From NCBI GenBank assembly GCA_030063045.1, contig JAQSEB010000078.1:812001-876000 (forward strand): a stretch of DNA of 64,000 nucleotides. Direction: 5' to 3'. Positions 37,601 to 52,600 of the stretch are shown piece after piece. The notes below the pieces were generated by a model, which searched no databases, was not told the origin of the DNA, and was given only the letters and a program-made list of their open reading frames with translations. The first letter of the stretch is position 1, and every line of letters starts with the position of its first letter. The stretch is from Pratylenchus scribneri (taxonomy: Eukaryota; Nematoda; Chromadorea; Rhabditida; Pratylenchidae). The translations under genes and the position numbers were made by a program.

Positions 37601-40600
37601 TTTGAAAGCCCTGAATCTCTTCTAAAACGTGGCTCTATAAAATATTATGAATCCAAGTTTTCAAAATAGATATGTGTCTCTGAGTGTAATGAACCCGAAT
37701 TATTTTCAGGAAAAACCGCTTTATCTATTAATTGCTTTAAATTTTCAAAAAATTATAAAGCCACTTTTTAGAGGATATTTAGGGCTTTCAAATGGCATAT
37801 TTCCTTCCTAGATTGGTTACTTCCTTGTTAAGCTATAGCCAAAAGGACAGCCTAGGATACTGAACCTGTTTCGATGCGTGGCATTCCTATGAATAATAAT
37901 CCGAAGAAATAAGGTAATTCAGAATACTATTTTAGGGAAAATCTAATCTTATAAAAATATTCTTTGATTTAATTTTTCAATAAAACCTTTAAAAAAATGC
38001 AAATTTTTCATCGGCAGCAGTCATTCCCCTTTCCATTTCCGCCACCAAATTCTCGGCCAATTCGCAGGCGGGTCCATAAATGCTAGAGGGGAAGGCGGAA
38101 AATGTAAATTTCCGGCAGGCGAACATCTGTCAATCTCCTTCCATTCATTTTCATTCAATTTTCCCTAAAAACCGTTCCATCCCACCATTTATCCCTTGCG
38201 CATATCGTCGCCGGCCTATCCCACCCAAAAATAATAAATTGGATTACAAAAATGTCCTCTCCTCTTATCCATCTCATTTTTGGTCCCCCAAATCTAATTC
38301 CCTTTTCTAAATGCTTTCCACCACCAAATGACCCTCCAATTTTCGCCCTTCACAAAAAATTTTGGGGGATTGGCCCCGGCAATTAATCGCCCAGCAATGC
38401 AAATCGTCTTATCCAATTCCTCCTCCGAAAATCCGTCCTCGCGCTTTTCCCTCACTCTGTTCGACCGTCCATGACCACCGCCAATTATCCTCGTTGGTGC
38501 AAAAGCAAAACGGATATACAAAAAAACCCAATAGAGAGGACAAAAAGGCAGAAAATTCTCAGGGAACACAATCTTATATCTATCAAAGATTTTTTAAATT
38601 TAGTCAAAATTTTTAACATTAATATTTGCTAAATGTTAATTTATATGCAGATTCAGGTTTTATGAACCCTCAAACTTATCATTCCCGTGGGGTTGGCCAG
38701 ATCCTAGGATTCCATCATTTTAAAGCCCTAGGATAGGATAGAGCCATCCCATGATTTACAAAGAAGAAGGAGCTCTCTTTTGAGGGTGTTCAAAATCTGC
38801 GTAAACATATTCGGGAATTGAACCATTACTCTGAAAAGTTTGAAAATATTTTATGCTATAACTGATCCCGATATCTGCTAAATATTTTTGCCAACCTCAC
38901 TGATAACTTTAATCTAAACAATTCGCTTAATTTTAACAATATTTGCAGTGATTTACACAATTTAACTTCCCATTCCCAGAATTCAAATAAATTTGTTCAA
39001 TCCGAAATTTACTGCAATTAATTAACCCTCAGGCGCATTGTCGGCTTTAATTTCCCTCAATAAACTTTGGAACAACTCTAGTGTCCATTCTTTATTAGTA
39101 ATAAAATCCAATCGGATTTCTTTGGGGGAATGTGTAAAATGGCCACCGAGAATGTCTTGGCCAAATGCTCGGCCACAATTCCTTGGAAGCCGCTAAAGGC
39201 GACGATTAATTAGGCTTTCCCCCACAAATTCGCCTTCAATCACAAAAACATTGTCCCCTCATGTTGGCCACCAATTGTTGATTGTCCATTCCATTTGGCC
39301 CATTTCCCCACAATCTCCCCAATTTAATCGGCCAAAATTCTTTTATACATAATTTATTATGTTCTTCTTCCCCACATTTGATTTGGACAAATGCCAAAAA
39401 TGAATGAGGACACTCTTTGGGAATTTAATGGTTTAATGTACATTTTTAAAATAGGATTAATTCATCACGGATGGCGGTTATGGCAAAGAAAATCAGTGGC
39501 TTCTTAGAGGATTTTAAGAAAATTTTGCACAATTTCTCCGCTTCCAAAAGTGTCGGAAACAGAACTTTTTAATCGTTATAATATCCAGGCCTTTGGGAAG
39601 GTTTAACGTTTAACTGATGAGGAAACTACTAAAAACATTTGAAGAGGAAAGGAAAAACAGCCATCATTTTTGCATAAAACTTGGCCACAATTGTCATCCT
39701 CCCATCCACCCAAAAGGAAAGGCAAACCTTTTCCTCCATATTTTCATTTTAATCCGCATTTTTTTTCACCAGAAGTTTATTCCCCATCTTTCCTTGTTTA
39801 AAAATGCAAAGAAAAACAGCGATGAACACGCCAACAAATGTTCCAATTCATTTTTTTTTTAAATTGCCAGTTGAAACTGAATAGTGGGCATATTTATTGT
39901 AGAAGAAAATTCCTTTAAAAAGCCAAATTTTTTGGCAATATTTTTTATGCAAATTTTCCTTCTTTTTAAATTTGTTGCTAAATTTCAATCTCTTTTTGTC
40001 GGTTTTTTACTTTTTACTCTACAAAAAGGAACAAAAAGTTCAAAGACGACAAATAAAATTGATGGAAAATTTGCGCACCCAATTTCCAAAATTGGAAGGA
40101 TGAATGATTTTGGGGCGGCTTCTCCCTTTTTCCTCCCATTTTTGTTTTCTTTGCGCATCAACAAAATTCCCGACACCTTTTCCACTGCTTTTTTTCTAGG
40201 GCAAATCCCCCGCCGTGCGCATCGGCACATTTCCATTTCCACCAACAAAAAAATTCCGCCATTTGCGCAGCGGACTTTTTCCCCTTAAATGGTGACACCA
40301 ACAATTGATCTAAAGCCGCCATTTTGTGCTGAATTTTTGATGAGAAAATAGCGGTTGGGATCGATGTGGACTGGACCTTCTTTTTACTATAACTCATTGA
40401 GGCATTTACCAATTTTTGAAGGCGACATAACATTTTAAAGCCCAAAGTGCCCTCTAAAAGGTGGCAATTTTTTAAATTTCTTAAAATTTAACTACAAAAA
40501 ATGTTGCATAACTTTAAATGTGGCATTTGGTTAATGTAATAAATAAATCCGAACATTTTAAGGAAAAGCATTTACAAATTTTTAAAAAGTTTTCAAAAAA

Positions 40601-43600
40601 TTAGGAAAGCCACTTTTTAGAGGACATTTCAAGCATTCAAATAGCATATTGCCTTTCTGAATTGGTTGTTTCCTTATTGAGCTATGGCCAAAAGAACCGA
40701 GAGAATTTAATAGTTAATAATTAATAACATAATTTTAGAGTAATATTAAAATATGGATGGATTCCAGATTCCAGCGCAACAATTTAGGACTAATTTTAAT
40801 TTTAAGCCGATCCATTGTGCTCCCAAATTTCAAGTCAAAATCTGAATAAGGAAGGAGGAAATGGAAGAAGAGATAAGAATCTTCTGTTTTGGGGGAATTG
40901 GCCACTTCTTAAGTCAATGTCCATTCCATTGTTTCCATTTTGCCCTACCAAAAATTGGGCTCCATTTCCTTCCGGTCTTTTGCCCCCTATGCTCCAATGC
41001 CCCTAAATTCGCCGTTGGCCCCATTTGACATATTCAATATTCATATTCATCCAATATTGACCCAAAATAAAGGGGAAAATGATTTGTTTTGAATTGGCAC
41101 AAAAATTGAACGACACAAAACAATAATAAGAGGAAAAAGCTTCGCGCAATGCCAAAATATTCCATCTGAGATTTATGGCCAAATTTCTATAAATTTATAA
41201 CCGAAATTTGGCCAAATTTTTCATTCCAAAATAGCTAAATAAAATGTTCGCATGTTCCACTCATTTCCTTGCAAAACAATGTGTGGGAACATTTCGTCGG
41301 AATTTGTTGTATGCTTACACTTTGGAGAAGCAGAAAATCCAATCAAATTGATGAATTGGAAGCCGACGACCACCTTTTTTGCTGCTGGCCCCCAATCAAA
41401 AGGCAATTCAACAAACACCACCCCCATCCCAATCCAATCCAATTCATTCCATTCAATCCAATCGCATCCATCCTCCTCCGGTCCTCCCATTTCCTCCACC
41501 AAAACAGAAATAAATTCCGTCCCAGTAGGAAAAGCCTTCGCGGCTGCCAATTCGTCGGTTTTTTTTGTTGTTTGCTGCCACCGCCGCTTAAACCGCCCTT
41601 TCCTCCCAAAATTGATTTATGTTTAACGAAGGCCACACGAGCCCACCAAAATTTGGCTGCCATCAAGATTAAAACATCGTTTTTTGGTGTTTTTCACAAC
41701 ACAAATTGTCCCCCATAATAAGCCGACAAAGAAAGCCGATTTTTATTTTGCTCCGACCACCAAAAATGTAATACCGAAATTGAAAGCAATATGAAAAATA
41801 TTATATTTGCTTTTTAATATTTATTCTTATTAAAATTAAAATAAAAGGCTTTTTCTTCGAATTCGAAATTCAAAGATATCTTTGAGAATGTCAGACTTCA
41901 TACTGTAATAATGTTTTGTCCGTTTTATGGCAATTAAATGAAGAAATTTTCCATTCTTTTATTTATTCATTTCCTCGCTAATTCGATTAGCTCCCAACAA
42001 ATCTTGTTGCGATTTTCCCTCTCGATTTGTTTTCCACAATCCACCAAAACACGGGGCGCATCCATCAGAAATATTCCCTGGCTTCCTTCCATTCTTTTGA
42101 TCGTCTCGCCACTTTCAATTTACTGCCATTTGCTTCGATAAATTCTAGGGTAAATTGATGAATTTGTTGCGGTCAATTTCACATAAATTCCACCTGCTTT
42201 TTCTCTTTTCTTTGAATGAATCGGCCAAAATCATCATCGGTCTTTGTGGTCAATTCAATCTGTGATCAAATCGATCATCGCTTCGCTATCCAAGGGGAAA
42301 ATGTTGACAAGGATACTTGAACTTTTCGGGGACAAGGGACAAAGGAGGACAAGATCACTTTGATTTGACCACCAAGATAATTCGAGGTCGCCCTCTTTAT
42401 TTTCGATTAAAAGAAAATGATGTGGGAAATTCGTGGATCGAGAATTATTTCCAAGCCACTCTCTCCCCATTATTTTCCCCTCTTAATTTTGGCCATCCCA
42501 GTAGCAAATTATTCAAGTGCATCCTTTGGCCTCCTTTTTCTCTTTCCTTTGTCGCGCGTCATCCACTTGAATGAACCAACAAATCATGGCCAAGGGGGGA
42601 TCGGCGCCCGTTGAAATGGCCAATCGAGTGGATGGCTGGCCAACCGGCTAACTGGCTTTAACTTGATGGATGAATAATATCGAATGTGCGGGAAATTTGT
42701 GTGGGGACATAAATAATGGCTGCAATTGGCCGAAAAAAAGGAGGAAAGGAGAAAATCTATATGTTAAAAATCAGTTAAAACTTCAAATACGACCTTTTTG
42801 AGTTTAAAATTTAAGCGATTAGAAAAATGTGACCTAAAGCTTCTTTACTTTTTTTTTTGTCAATTTTTAGCTTCATTATTCAGACCAAATTTAGCTAATT
42901 ATCATTTTTCTTTATTCTCTACTCGTTCCTTCAAATTGATGAACCCTTTCTTTCCATTCAAATCTTTTTAACTTTTTTCATTACCTTCCTCCGGACGGGA
43001 AATGGCTTTTTTTTATGGATTGTTGCGCCTTGTTTTCGTGCATTCATTCGCCTTCCATTCCTTCCCTCGCATTTTATTTTTTTTTTCCATAAAATTGGAG
43101 GACAAAAAATGGACAGATTTTGATCCTCCATTTCGAGAATATTCATTTCGCCTATTTCGGAAATACCATCGACTTTAAAAATATGCCAATGCTAATATCC
43201 TCCCATTTTCCATTGACCCAATTCCCTCGATTTTAAAATTTAAAGCACCAAAAAATGATGTGACCAATAATAGCCAATATGCCGGTCATTTAAGATGGCA
43301 TTTCAAAGATAAAAAAAGGCCAAAAAGCCATTTTAAATGTGCCAAAAAAGTGCCAAAATTCTGCCAAATTGGCATCTCCCATTTTTCTAATGTTTTAGCC
43401 GTGCCTCCAAAATTGGATTGGATTGCAAAATTGGCTGCCCTCCAAATGCGTTGGCGCCTTTTTGGCCAAAATTTTTGACCGCCGCCCACCCCTTTGTATT
43501 TCCAATTCCCGACGGAGTGCAAATTTAAGGGAAGGGGAAGCATAAAGGAGGCAAACACAAATTCTACTGGCGCGGAATGAAGCAGGGAATTGGGGAAGGG

Positions 43601-46600
43601 GTCCATCAAAAAGAGCGGTGGTGGCGGTAAAGGCGGCACCCAAATATAGGCCAATGGCACAAACGAAGGGGAAGGGGGCTGGCCATAATTCGGTTTGGCA
43701 ACAAGGAAAAAGTGGCCAATGAAGGGGAAGGAAAGCAAAAAAGAGAAAGCCAAGGGCAAATTTTGGAGATTGACGGAAGGTCCGAAAAGGAGGGGAAGAT
43801 GCCAATTCCAAATGGCCAATGGAAGGCCCCAAGAGAGTGACCAAAGGGAAATAAGGCCCAAACTGGCCCTAAAGGGAAGAAGGCCCAAGGAGGAATGACC
43901 AAGCAGCATTCAAAAGGCCCCTTATTAGGGGAGAAAAGCCTTATAAGGAAAAATCCTTCGCAAATTCAAAGCCATTTTTGTCTTATGATTCCACGGAAAT
44001 CCCGCAAAAAAAGTTGAACACTATTAATAAGTTTGCCTCCTTTTATTATATCAAGCAGCCCAACCAACCTCTGAATTTGATAACAAAATATTCAAAATTA
44101 ATACAGTCTTTGTTGAATTATTAACGGCGAAAAACTTGGTCCACTTTTTAAACCCCAGAGGCCCTAAAATTTTTGCACCAATTCTCCCAACAGATTTGCT
44201 TCTTTTTCATTCCCCAATGTTTATCAGGGCGTTCCAACAATAAAAAATGGCTGGATTATATTCCCCGAATTGGCCCATTATTTCCAACCAATTCCATCGA
44301 TTCTCTCCACAATTCCATTCCACAATTTCCACCCGCTTTCCATACAATTCGCCGCCGATTAAATAAATATTTTCCAATCCAAAATGTTTTTTTTTTGTGT
44401 TATTTTCCCCAACAATTTTTGCAGCCTCCACAACCTCCATTCCTTGCTCCACTGGCCCATCGCCGATTTCTCTCCGCCATTTTCACCTCCAATCCAGCAA
44501 GAATATCATCAATTGGCCAATAACAACATCGAGGATGAATCATTTTGGCTGCCCCCACCAATGGCCATGATTTCAAAGGGGAAAACTTTGGCGCCTCCAG
44601 CAAATTTGCAGCAAGAAGAAAGTGAGAAGGTGAGTCAAATGGCCCACAAAGGGATTCCACTCCAAGGTCCCAACCACCTTTTTCTTCCATCCTTTTGGGT
44701 CATCTTTGGGCTAAAATAGGACCAAAATGCAGGCAAAATGTCCCTTTGCTTTATGTGTTTTATTTCCTCATTCCCTCTTTCTGATTTACATTCCGGAAAG
44801 AATTCTGATTTTCATTCCGGAAAGAATTCTGATTTTCATTCCGGAAACAATTCTGATTTTCATTCCGGAAAGAATGATTTTCATTCCGGAAAGAATTGTT
44901 CTGATTTTCTTTCCGGAAAGAATTGTTCTGATTTTCTTTCCTGAAAGAATTCTGATTTTCATTCCGGAAAGAATTGTTCTGATTTTCATTCCGGAAAGAA
45001 TTCTGATTTTTCATTCCGGAAAGAATTCTGATTTTCATTCCGGAAAGAATTGTTCTGATTTTCATTCCGGAAAGAATTCTGATTTTTCATTCCGGAAAGA
45101 ATTCTGATTTTCATTCCGGAAAGAATTGTTCTGATTTTCATTCCGGAAAGAATTCTGATTTTTCATTCCGGAAAGAATTCTGATTTTCATTCCGGAAAGA
45201 ATTGTTCTGATTTTCATTCCGGAAAGAATTCTGATTTTAATTCCGGAAAGAATTGTTCTGATTTTCATTCCGGAAAGAATTGTTCTGATTTTCTTTCCGG
45301 AAAGAATTCTGATTTTCATTCCGGAAAGAATTGTTCTGATTTTCTTTCCGGAAAGAATTCTGATTTTCATTACGGAAAGAATTGTTCTGATTTTCATTCC
45401 GGAAAGAATTCTGATTTTCATTCCGGAAAGAATTGTGATTTTCATTCCGGAAAGAATTGTTCTGATTTTCATTCCGGAAAGAATTCTGATTTTAATTCCG
45501 GAAAGAATTGTTCTGATTTTCATTCCGGAAAGAATTGTTCTGATTTTCTTTCCGGAAAGAATTGTTCTGATTTTCATTCCGGAAAGAATTGTTCTGATTT
45601 TCATTCCGGAAAGAATTGTTCTGATTTTCATTCCGGAAAGAATTCTGATTTTAATTCCGGAAAGAATTGTTCTGATTTTCATTCCGGAAAGAATTGTTCT
45701 GATTTTCTTTCCGGAAAGAATTCTGATTTTCATTCCGGAAAGAATTGTTCTGATTTTCTTTCCGGAAAGAATTCTGATTTTCATTACGGAAAGAATTGTT
45801 CTGATTTTCATTCCGGAAAGAATTCTGATTTTCATTCCGGAAAGAATTGTGATTTTCATTCCGGAAAGAATTGTTCTGATTTTCATTCCGGAAAGAATTC
45901 TGATTTTAATTCCGGAAAGAATTGTTCTGATTTTCATTCCGGAAAGAATTGTTCTGATTTTCTTTCCGGAAAGAATTCTGATTTTCATTCCGGAAAGAAT
46001 TGTTCTGATTTTCATTCCGGAAAGAATTCTGATTTTTCATTCCGGAAAGAATTCTGATTTTCATTCCGGAAAGAATTGTTCTGATTTTCATTCAGGAATG
46101 TCCATATTTGATCGTCCAATTTTATATTTTACTTCGCTTCATCATTTTTTACTTTCTTTTTCTGCTGATTCACCCTCTCAAATGGAAAAAAGATGGAATA
46201 AAATATAAAAATTCCTCCTCCATAAGGACTCGTGGCCCCTAAAAATTTTATGACTTTTAGAATGGCTTTTTAGAAAAGCGGCTCTAGTGGTTTTTTATGG
46301 CCACCTTGGCCCTCCACTCTGTGCGATCCTTCCATAAACACATTCTTTCACATTCAAAACGTACAATAATATTTCACAAAAATTTCTTAGCGCGTCCCTT
46401 TTTCACACTTTTTTATTATCAGAATTTTATGGCCCTTCAATTTGAAATGGGTGGTCCTCCTTCTTTCCTTTGGGCAGTTGAGCATCTGCATTGGTATTTT
46501 ACCCATTCCTTAATGAAGCTAATGTTTAATTTAGAAGGGGTAAATACCATTTGAAAGGCATGAATTTACTCTATAAAATGGCTAGATTTAATTTAATGAA

Positions 46601-49600
46601 TTTCAAAAACATTTCGAGAAAAGATAGCTTTAACTTTACCAATGCTCCTTCCCGATTATGGCGATTGCCTCGTTGACTATTGGCCAAAATCTAATAAAAG
46701 TAATACTCAATCATCCTCATCCTATTCCGATTGCATTGAGCAATCAATTCTTTCCCTAAATTGTAAATATCATTTCTCTTTGCCACATCCATTTTCCCTC
46801 ATTCAAATTTGATTCTTCTCGACCCATTTCCATTTTAATTCAATACGCGCGATTCGGTTTCGCGCCGATCTCCTCACATCATATTTCCCCTTGTAAAAAC
46901 ATTTTGATTATTTGCTCACTGAACAATGTAAACAAAACCCTAGCAAACATCCTATGCCCCCGACAAATTGGCCAGATTGCCATTTTTCTCATCCCCCAAA
47001 TTTCCTTTTTTGTATGTAAGGAAAAAATTCGCCTACTTTTTAAAAAGAAAAGGGGAGGGAATAGGGGGTATTGGCCATTTGGCCATTCGAGAATTTGTGC
47101 CACCGAAAAACGGAGCCCCTCGTCCTTTTCGCCTTGTGTTTGTTGTTGGCTCGTTAGTGAGAATGGAGGGAAAGCGGATCGTTTTGTCACCCCTTTAAGC
47201 AAAAATGGCCACTTGCCAAAAATAGTAGGGCCCTTTTAGTTGCAAAAAATGTGATATGCCCCTTCAATAATAATATATATAGTATTTAAAAAATGTTTAA
47301 AAAAATAAAAATTATATCAAAATAATGCCCATTTAGGGTCTAATTTTGCCATAATTGGAATTTATAGGATTCAAAGCTTTTTTAGACACGATTTTTTTTA
47401 AATGGAGCTCAATTTGATTTAGTTATTTGGCTCTTTTCGATTTTTTAATTCTGCAGATAAATTAATTGGCAATAAAATAAAAATTAATAGACAACATGGG
47501 AATTATTCCCTTTCAATGTTTGTGTGGTCACTTTCAAAGTACTCCTTCTTCAATTCACCCCAAAAAATAGCTGATGGCCAAAACAATTCCACCATTTTTT
47601 TTCGTTCCACATCCACATATCGTTTTCCAATGAAATTAATTTTTAATGCTCCTAAGCCACTTTGACCAGAAAAAGTCAACCAAAATACAAATTGTCAAAT
47701 TTTTCGACACATCAATTAACTGGGATCAAAATCCATCCAAAATTTTTTATTTCGAGAAAAACAAAAAATTTCCGAGGCCATCAACATCCATTTCGCCAAT
47801 TCCTCTTCCAATTAATCCGCTGTTTTTGTTGCTTTGGCCAATTCATCAAAAAATGGCTTCTTCCCATTTTCCTTCTAATTTCCCTTCCTCCAATCAGTCT
47901 CGCGATTCTTCCTTCCATTCAATCCATTTTTTCTGCTCCACCAAATTCCTTTTCCCTCTAATTTAGGTCCAATCATTCAATAATAGATTATATTGGGACA
48001 TTCGCCTTTCCTTCCACCCCAAAAAATAGTACAAAATTGAGGGAAATAAGATGGATGGGCGGACGAAAAGTGGGGGAAAAGTATTTTGGAAGGATGGGCG
48101 AAAAATGGGTGCAAAATGAATGGAAGAAAGGGGAAAATGGGTGTGGGTTGGACATTGTCCCCCGGGAGGGAATATAGGACGGACCCGGCTGGCAATAATC
48201 TCGGCCATTCCCGAGGGACGACTGCCAATAATCTGAGACATTATTTAGTCTAGAGAACCGCTGATATTACCCTTTTTTGTCCAATTCATCTTTGCTTGAC
48301 ACGCGAAATGCCACACCAAAAAACTGGCGACAATTTCCCTCAGGGATTGTTGTGTGAAAAAACCTTCAAAAAATGACCTAGCAGATGGGTGTAGAGGCTG
48401 GACGCTGGGCATTTCGGTTGGCAATAATCTTGGCCATTCCTGAAGGGCCGGCTGGCAATAATAGGCCATTTCTGAGTTTCAGCTGGTGGCAATACACTTC
48501 CATCCCTCTCCATGTCCATTCATCCATTATTCTCGGTTCCACTCTTTGTCCATTTTCCCCCTTCAATTTTTTGGTTGTCACGCCAAATAGGAGATACCAC
48601 ACCAAAAATCTTGACGACACTTTCCTCCAGGGAATGGGCCAAAAAACTTTGCTAAAAATGACCCAACAAAATGAATGACCCGCAAAAAAAGTAAAAATGG
48701 CCTTCGCCTTCTTACTTTTTTAAAAAAAATTATTTTAGGATAAATTTTTAAATTTTTTACATTAAAAATAGGTAAAAAGCGGCCACTTCAAGGGAAAAAA
48801 TTTTCAGCCCTACCCAATTCTTTCTATATTCGGCCATTGGCCATTTCCTTTGCGCTTTCCCAAGATCAAAAAAAATTCGAAATTTTAAGGCGGCAAATCG
48901 CGTGCCCCTTTACAATTTTCCCAACCTAACAATATTTCCGCCTATTTCGGACAATGCGAAAATTGACCTTCTCCCAAAAATGAACGACCATTCATTCCCC
49001 TTTTGGCCCATTCTTTAGTGTCCATTTTCCCCTCAAAATGGCAATTTTTCATTCGCCTCGATTTTGGATACATTTCCGGTTGAGCAATGAGTCTTTCCGC
49101 CGGAGGGGCAAATGGACGAATTTTCCCTCAAAATTGTGGTGCCCTCTTTTTCGAAACAACAAATTTTTGGGGGTGAGGCCACCGGCGGCGGGAATGACTC
49201 AATTTCCACTCTCTCAATGGGAATCAATCAATTCTATCAATTGTCCCCCGAATTTGGTGAGGGGATGTCCATATTTGAATATTAAATGGTCCCAAGGGAA
49301 AATGGTTTTTAAACCTATGCTCTCATTTGTGCTGATTTTTCAAATTTGTCTTTTTTTATTTATTTTTTACATTTTTTTCCCTCCGGGTCCGGGGCCGTTT
49401 TTTGATCTAAATAAGGCTATTTTCGAAAAATAAACTCAAAATTCAAATCCCCAGAAGAAAAGGAGATGAAAATAATTATTAAAGCAAATTAGTCGGGTTT
49501 TACTTCATTTTTAAAACAAATTTTGGTAAATATTAAAATCTGAACCGGGGTAATCGGTAATTTAATTAATTAAATTGAAATTTATTGATGAGAGCCGTTT

Positions 49601-52600
49601 TTTAAAAAGCAAATCCTTTTCTCATTCAAATATTTTTATTGCCATGTGGCCACTGCCTCCATTCTCGCATATCCCCTTTTCCCTCAAATACAAAACAATG
49701 GCATCCCAATTCCTCATTGTATCCCAATTCCCATTCAAATTCATTTCATCCAACATAATTCCCCCTTTTGCCATTTTTTTGCTGAACCCATTCATTCGCC
49801 TCGCCTCAATCACCGGCCCATCCTCCATCCAAAACCCCAAAACCCCCCATTCATCATGGTCGCCGGAAATGTGAAGAACATCTGGCACTCATTATGGCCT
49901 CCTCCCCTCCCATTGCAATTCAACTTTAGGAGGCGCACATCCCTTCTGATCGAGTTTTTTGTGATCCAATGGCGCCTTGGAGGAATTATTTTGCGGCTTT
50001 CGTCGAGCCAATCGGCGCCAAATTTCCCCTTTATATCCCCAGAGGGATATCCGCGAGAAAATGTGTTGAAAAGAAATGGAAGGATATTCCCCCATTGGAA
50101 AAGGCCAAAAATTGGGTAATTTTATTGGTCAATTGAATGGACAAAAAAATTTAGAATTGATTCAAAATTGAAATATTTAATTTGCCGAATACTTAGAAAA
50201 TTAATAAAGTTTATCCAATACATTCATAAACCAGAAACCATATATACCTAATTGTTGGATAAAGCTGGTCAAAACGCATTGAATGGTATATAATTTGTTT
50301 GGTCAACAATTAAAGGGTATTAAACGGTTTAAATCAAGTTTGATTTAATGGTTCAAAACTAAGTTAGAATTGGTTAATCCAAAGTCAAAACATAATTAAA
50401 TGATGTGTTTTTACAAGATTTTTGGGTCTAGAATAAATTTCTGATTCGTCTTTTCGGCAATTTCAATAGTGTTCTATTTTTTAACAAATAATCAACAAAA
50501 GCCATTCCATTTCCTGCGTTGTTCTCTCATAAATTTTTCCCTTTACTTTGTAGATTTTTATAGTCCAAAGAATTCTTACTTCCGTTGAGCTGCTTTTTTC
50601 ATAGAACTTGCCAAGGGGAAAAATAAGCCTTTTAAGGAAATATGCAATCGAGTGTCAACGGAAATGAAAGAAATGGAATATTCCGTCCACCGACCACCTT
50701 CGACCCCGAGGAATGATAATTCTAATTGATAACATCAAATTCAATAATATTATGTGGAATTTGTCCGCCACCGATCAAAGGGCACACAAATATGGGAGGG
50801 TTTTGGTGTGGAAAAAATAATAATACAGAAATTTTAATTAATAATCGGCGATATTTATATTTCAATGCCTCTGGGCCATTCTTTGTCTATAACTCAGTGA
50901 AGCATTGGCCAATCTGGGAAGGCGATATTTCATTCGAAAGCCCAAATTGTTCTCTTAAAAAGTGGCTTATTTAAATTTTATTAAAGCAAAGTCCAAATTT
51001 TGGAAAAGTTGTATGCCTTTGAATGCATTAATCCCTAATACATTGAAGAAAAGCGGCTTATTCTACAAATTATTTTGACGTTTCAAAAAATTAGTAAAGC
51101 CTCTACTTAGAGGGACATTTGTAGTTTTCAAATGGCATATCGCCTTCCTGGATTTGGTTGCTTCCTTGTTGAGTTATGGCCAAACGAAGCGGGCCAAATG
51201 CCACCAAACATCTTCGACCGATTATTTCACATTCCAATATTCACCACAAAACGATTACCCTTCCATTTCCATGTATTCAATTCACGTCATTTCATCCAAC
51301 CATTTCACCATTTTTGGTGCCCCCGCCGTTATTCCCGTCCACAATCGACCGTCGATCGTCGTCGCAATTATTATTATCAACGTGAATTGTGGTGGGTGGT
51401 GCATTGCACAGTCAAAAGGGCGCGCTCAATGTCGACCCATCGACCCCCATTCCAATGCTTCCATCTCCACCCAACAAATACAAAACGGGAGCAATCGCCA
51501 CCACATTTTATTATGGAATGAAATTATTATTATTTGGTTGATTGGGAGCAATTCTGCTGTCGCCGTCGAAGAGGGGTTAGGTTTTATTGCTTGTTTCCGA
51601 GCTTTTTCCCTTTTCTTTTTGGTTCTTATTCTTATCAAGAAAGACGAAAGCAAGGCTATTTTGGGCAATGTTGATTTAAGGAGGGAGGAATTAAGCCTGG
51701 GGGAACATTTTTTGAATTATGGGTTTGACGCAGAGGGTAAAATGTAACTTTTTTTGGCATAGAATTGGGCTTGGAAATTGGGAACAAATTTTGTATTGTC
51801 GAGAAGAGGAGTGGTAGGTTTTGTGTTGTGCATATTTTCAACCGAGCTGCTTCTTTCCTTTCTTATCAGGAAAAGACAAATTCATTCATTAAACAAGGGC
51901 ATATTGGACAATAATAACGATCAAAGGCAACATTTTTAGGAAGGGAAGGGACGGAGCATTTTTGGGATTAGGATTTAGGAATGAGGGCAAAGGCCCAAAA
52001 AAGGAGAAAAAATGAAATGAAAAGGCCAAAAATTAGGGAGAATTACACATTTTTGGCCCCGTTATCTGAAAAAGTCAACAAATTTGGGGGATAGAGAAAC
52101 AATCCAAAAAGGGAGAGAATAAACAACAATTTTTTTTATTTTTTGGATGAGGCTTAAGGCAATATAAGTCAATATTTTTAGAAAGGAAGATGAATGGTAC
52201 AGTATTAAAAAGAAGGATTGAGTGGACAAGTTTTTCTGGGAATGAATTTGGCCCCAGGAAATTTGGAACTGTAAATGAGGAAAAAGCAGAAGATACAAAG
52301 GAGAAGGAGAAATAAATTGAAGAAATGAAATGGAAAATACCTAAAAATGGCATTGAAACATCGAAAATTTGGTAGCCCTAAAATAATGTTGGGAGGCTAA
52401 TTACGGTTATGGATATCCCCCTGATGATCCCAATGAATGAAATTTTGGCCAAACCGCCAGAAAATTTTGGCCAAAACGCCAGAAAATAGGGAGTAATGGT
52501 CCCCAAAAGAGATTCAACCAGATTTCAAGACCCACTCCCCGTCAGCCCCAATTCTTGAGGGAAATTCTCGCGCGCGGCAACGGATTTCTCCTATCCCCAT

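Noticed and set aside
41252..41718. 124- and 149-codon plus-strand ORFs
   Set aside because: Composition-driven, no recognisable motif, several frames open at once.
43286..43909. 207-codon and 149-codon minus-strand ORFs
   Set aside because: Low-complexity products in a skewed intronic block of mig-10; overlapping frames are equally open.
44788..46095. CRISPR-like array
   Set aside because: Units are head-to-tail tandem repeats without unique spacers, in a eukaryotic intron.
45062..46208. Long ORFs (317 codons minus, 257 codons plus) of repetitive Ile/Arg/Ser or Phe/Pro/Glu content
   Set aside because: They translate the 24/27-nt minisatellite, whose unit length is divisible by three; all frames stay open and both strands give repeats.
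51154..51747. 197-codon plus-strand ORF
   Set aside because: It begins inside a family B repeat arm and has no domain or codon pattern like the real exons.
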